Of a stretch of DNA of 5,879 nucleotides, positions 5,859 to 5,879 are shown one piece after another; the first letter of the stretch is position 1, and every line of letters begins with the position of its first letter. The stretch is taken from positions 1 through 5,879 of the forward strand of contig SLJS01000359.1 of the NCBI GenBank assembly GCA_007135015.1. The letters run 5' to 3'. The translations under genes and the position numbers were made by a program. This DNA is from Alcanivorax sp. Its GTDB lineage: Bacteria > Pseudomonadota > Gammaproteobacteria > Pseudomonadales > Alcanivoracaceae. The notes below the pieces were generated by a model, which worked only from the letters and a program-made list of their open reading frames with translations, searched no databases and was not told the origin of the DNA.

Positions 5859-5879
5859 GATCGAATTACGGGAAAGCAT

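Noticed and set aside
5658..5879. Minus-strand 73-codon frame running to the window edge
   Set aside because: It is composed of the reversed monooxygenase end and the hairpin repeats; its LSLSHGGERG-type peptide is a typical false translation of such intergenic repeats.
1..5879. CRISPR array, toxin-antitoxin pair, defence island, prophage or insertion sequence
   Set aside because: No regularly spaced repeats, transposase, integrase, nuclease or paired small genes are visible; the coding space is filled by four identifiable genes.

Overview
This is a GC-rich stretch (clearly above 60% by eye) of what looks like a gammaproteobacterial chromosome. Reading from the left edge, there is (1) a promoter and leader for a ribosomal RNA operon that points out of the window on the minus strand, with the 16S gene itself not included; (2) tyrS, tyrosyl-tRNA synthetase, on the minus strand and co-directional with that rRNA operon; (3) a divergent intergenic region; (4) on the plus strand a membrane-anchored M23 peptidoglycan endopeptidase of the MepM/OapA-LysM type; (5) anmK, anhydro-MurNAc kinase, overlapping the end of the endopeptidase gene; (6) a 164-bp gap with a structured leader; (7) a Baeyer-Villiger-type flavin monooxygenase; and (8) a 184-bp non-coding tail with three hairpin-forming elements, one resembling a REP sequence.

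The order rrn, tyrS, M23 peptidase, anmK is one I recall from Pseudomonas and relatives, where erpA and argC usually follow anmK. This supports a gammaproteobacterial assignment. Here the gene after anmK is a Baeyer-Villiger-type monooxygenase, so the conserved block is interrupted or rearranged at that point. The monooxygenase and the REP-like tail would fit a pseudomonad-like or marine hydrocarbon- or ketone-degrading lineage, but the genus cannot be fixed from this window.

Functionally the window splits in three. The left part serves translation: tyrosine charging plus the rRNA operon, whose promoter has a GC-rich discriminator of the kind usually under growth-rate and stringent control. 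The middle part serves the cell wall: the endopeptidase cuts cross-links in the sacculus and AnmK recycles the anhydro-muramic acid released by turnover, and the two genes are probably translationally coupled. The right part is a single catabolic or detoxifying oxygenase with its own leader.

I see no CRISPR array, tRNA, insertion sequence, phage gene or defence system. Most genes are ordinary housekeeping genes. The points most worth a second look are the nested hairpin before the monooxygenase, the break in synteny after anmK, and the repeat-rich tail.
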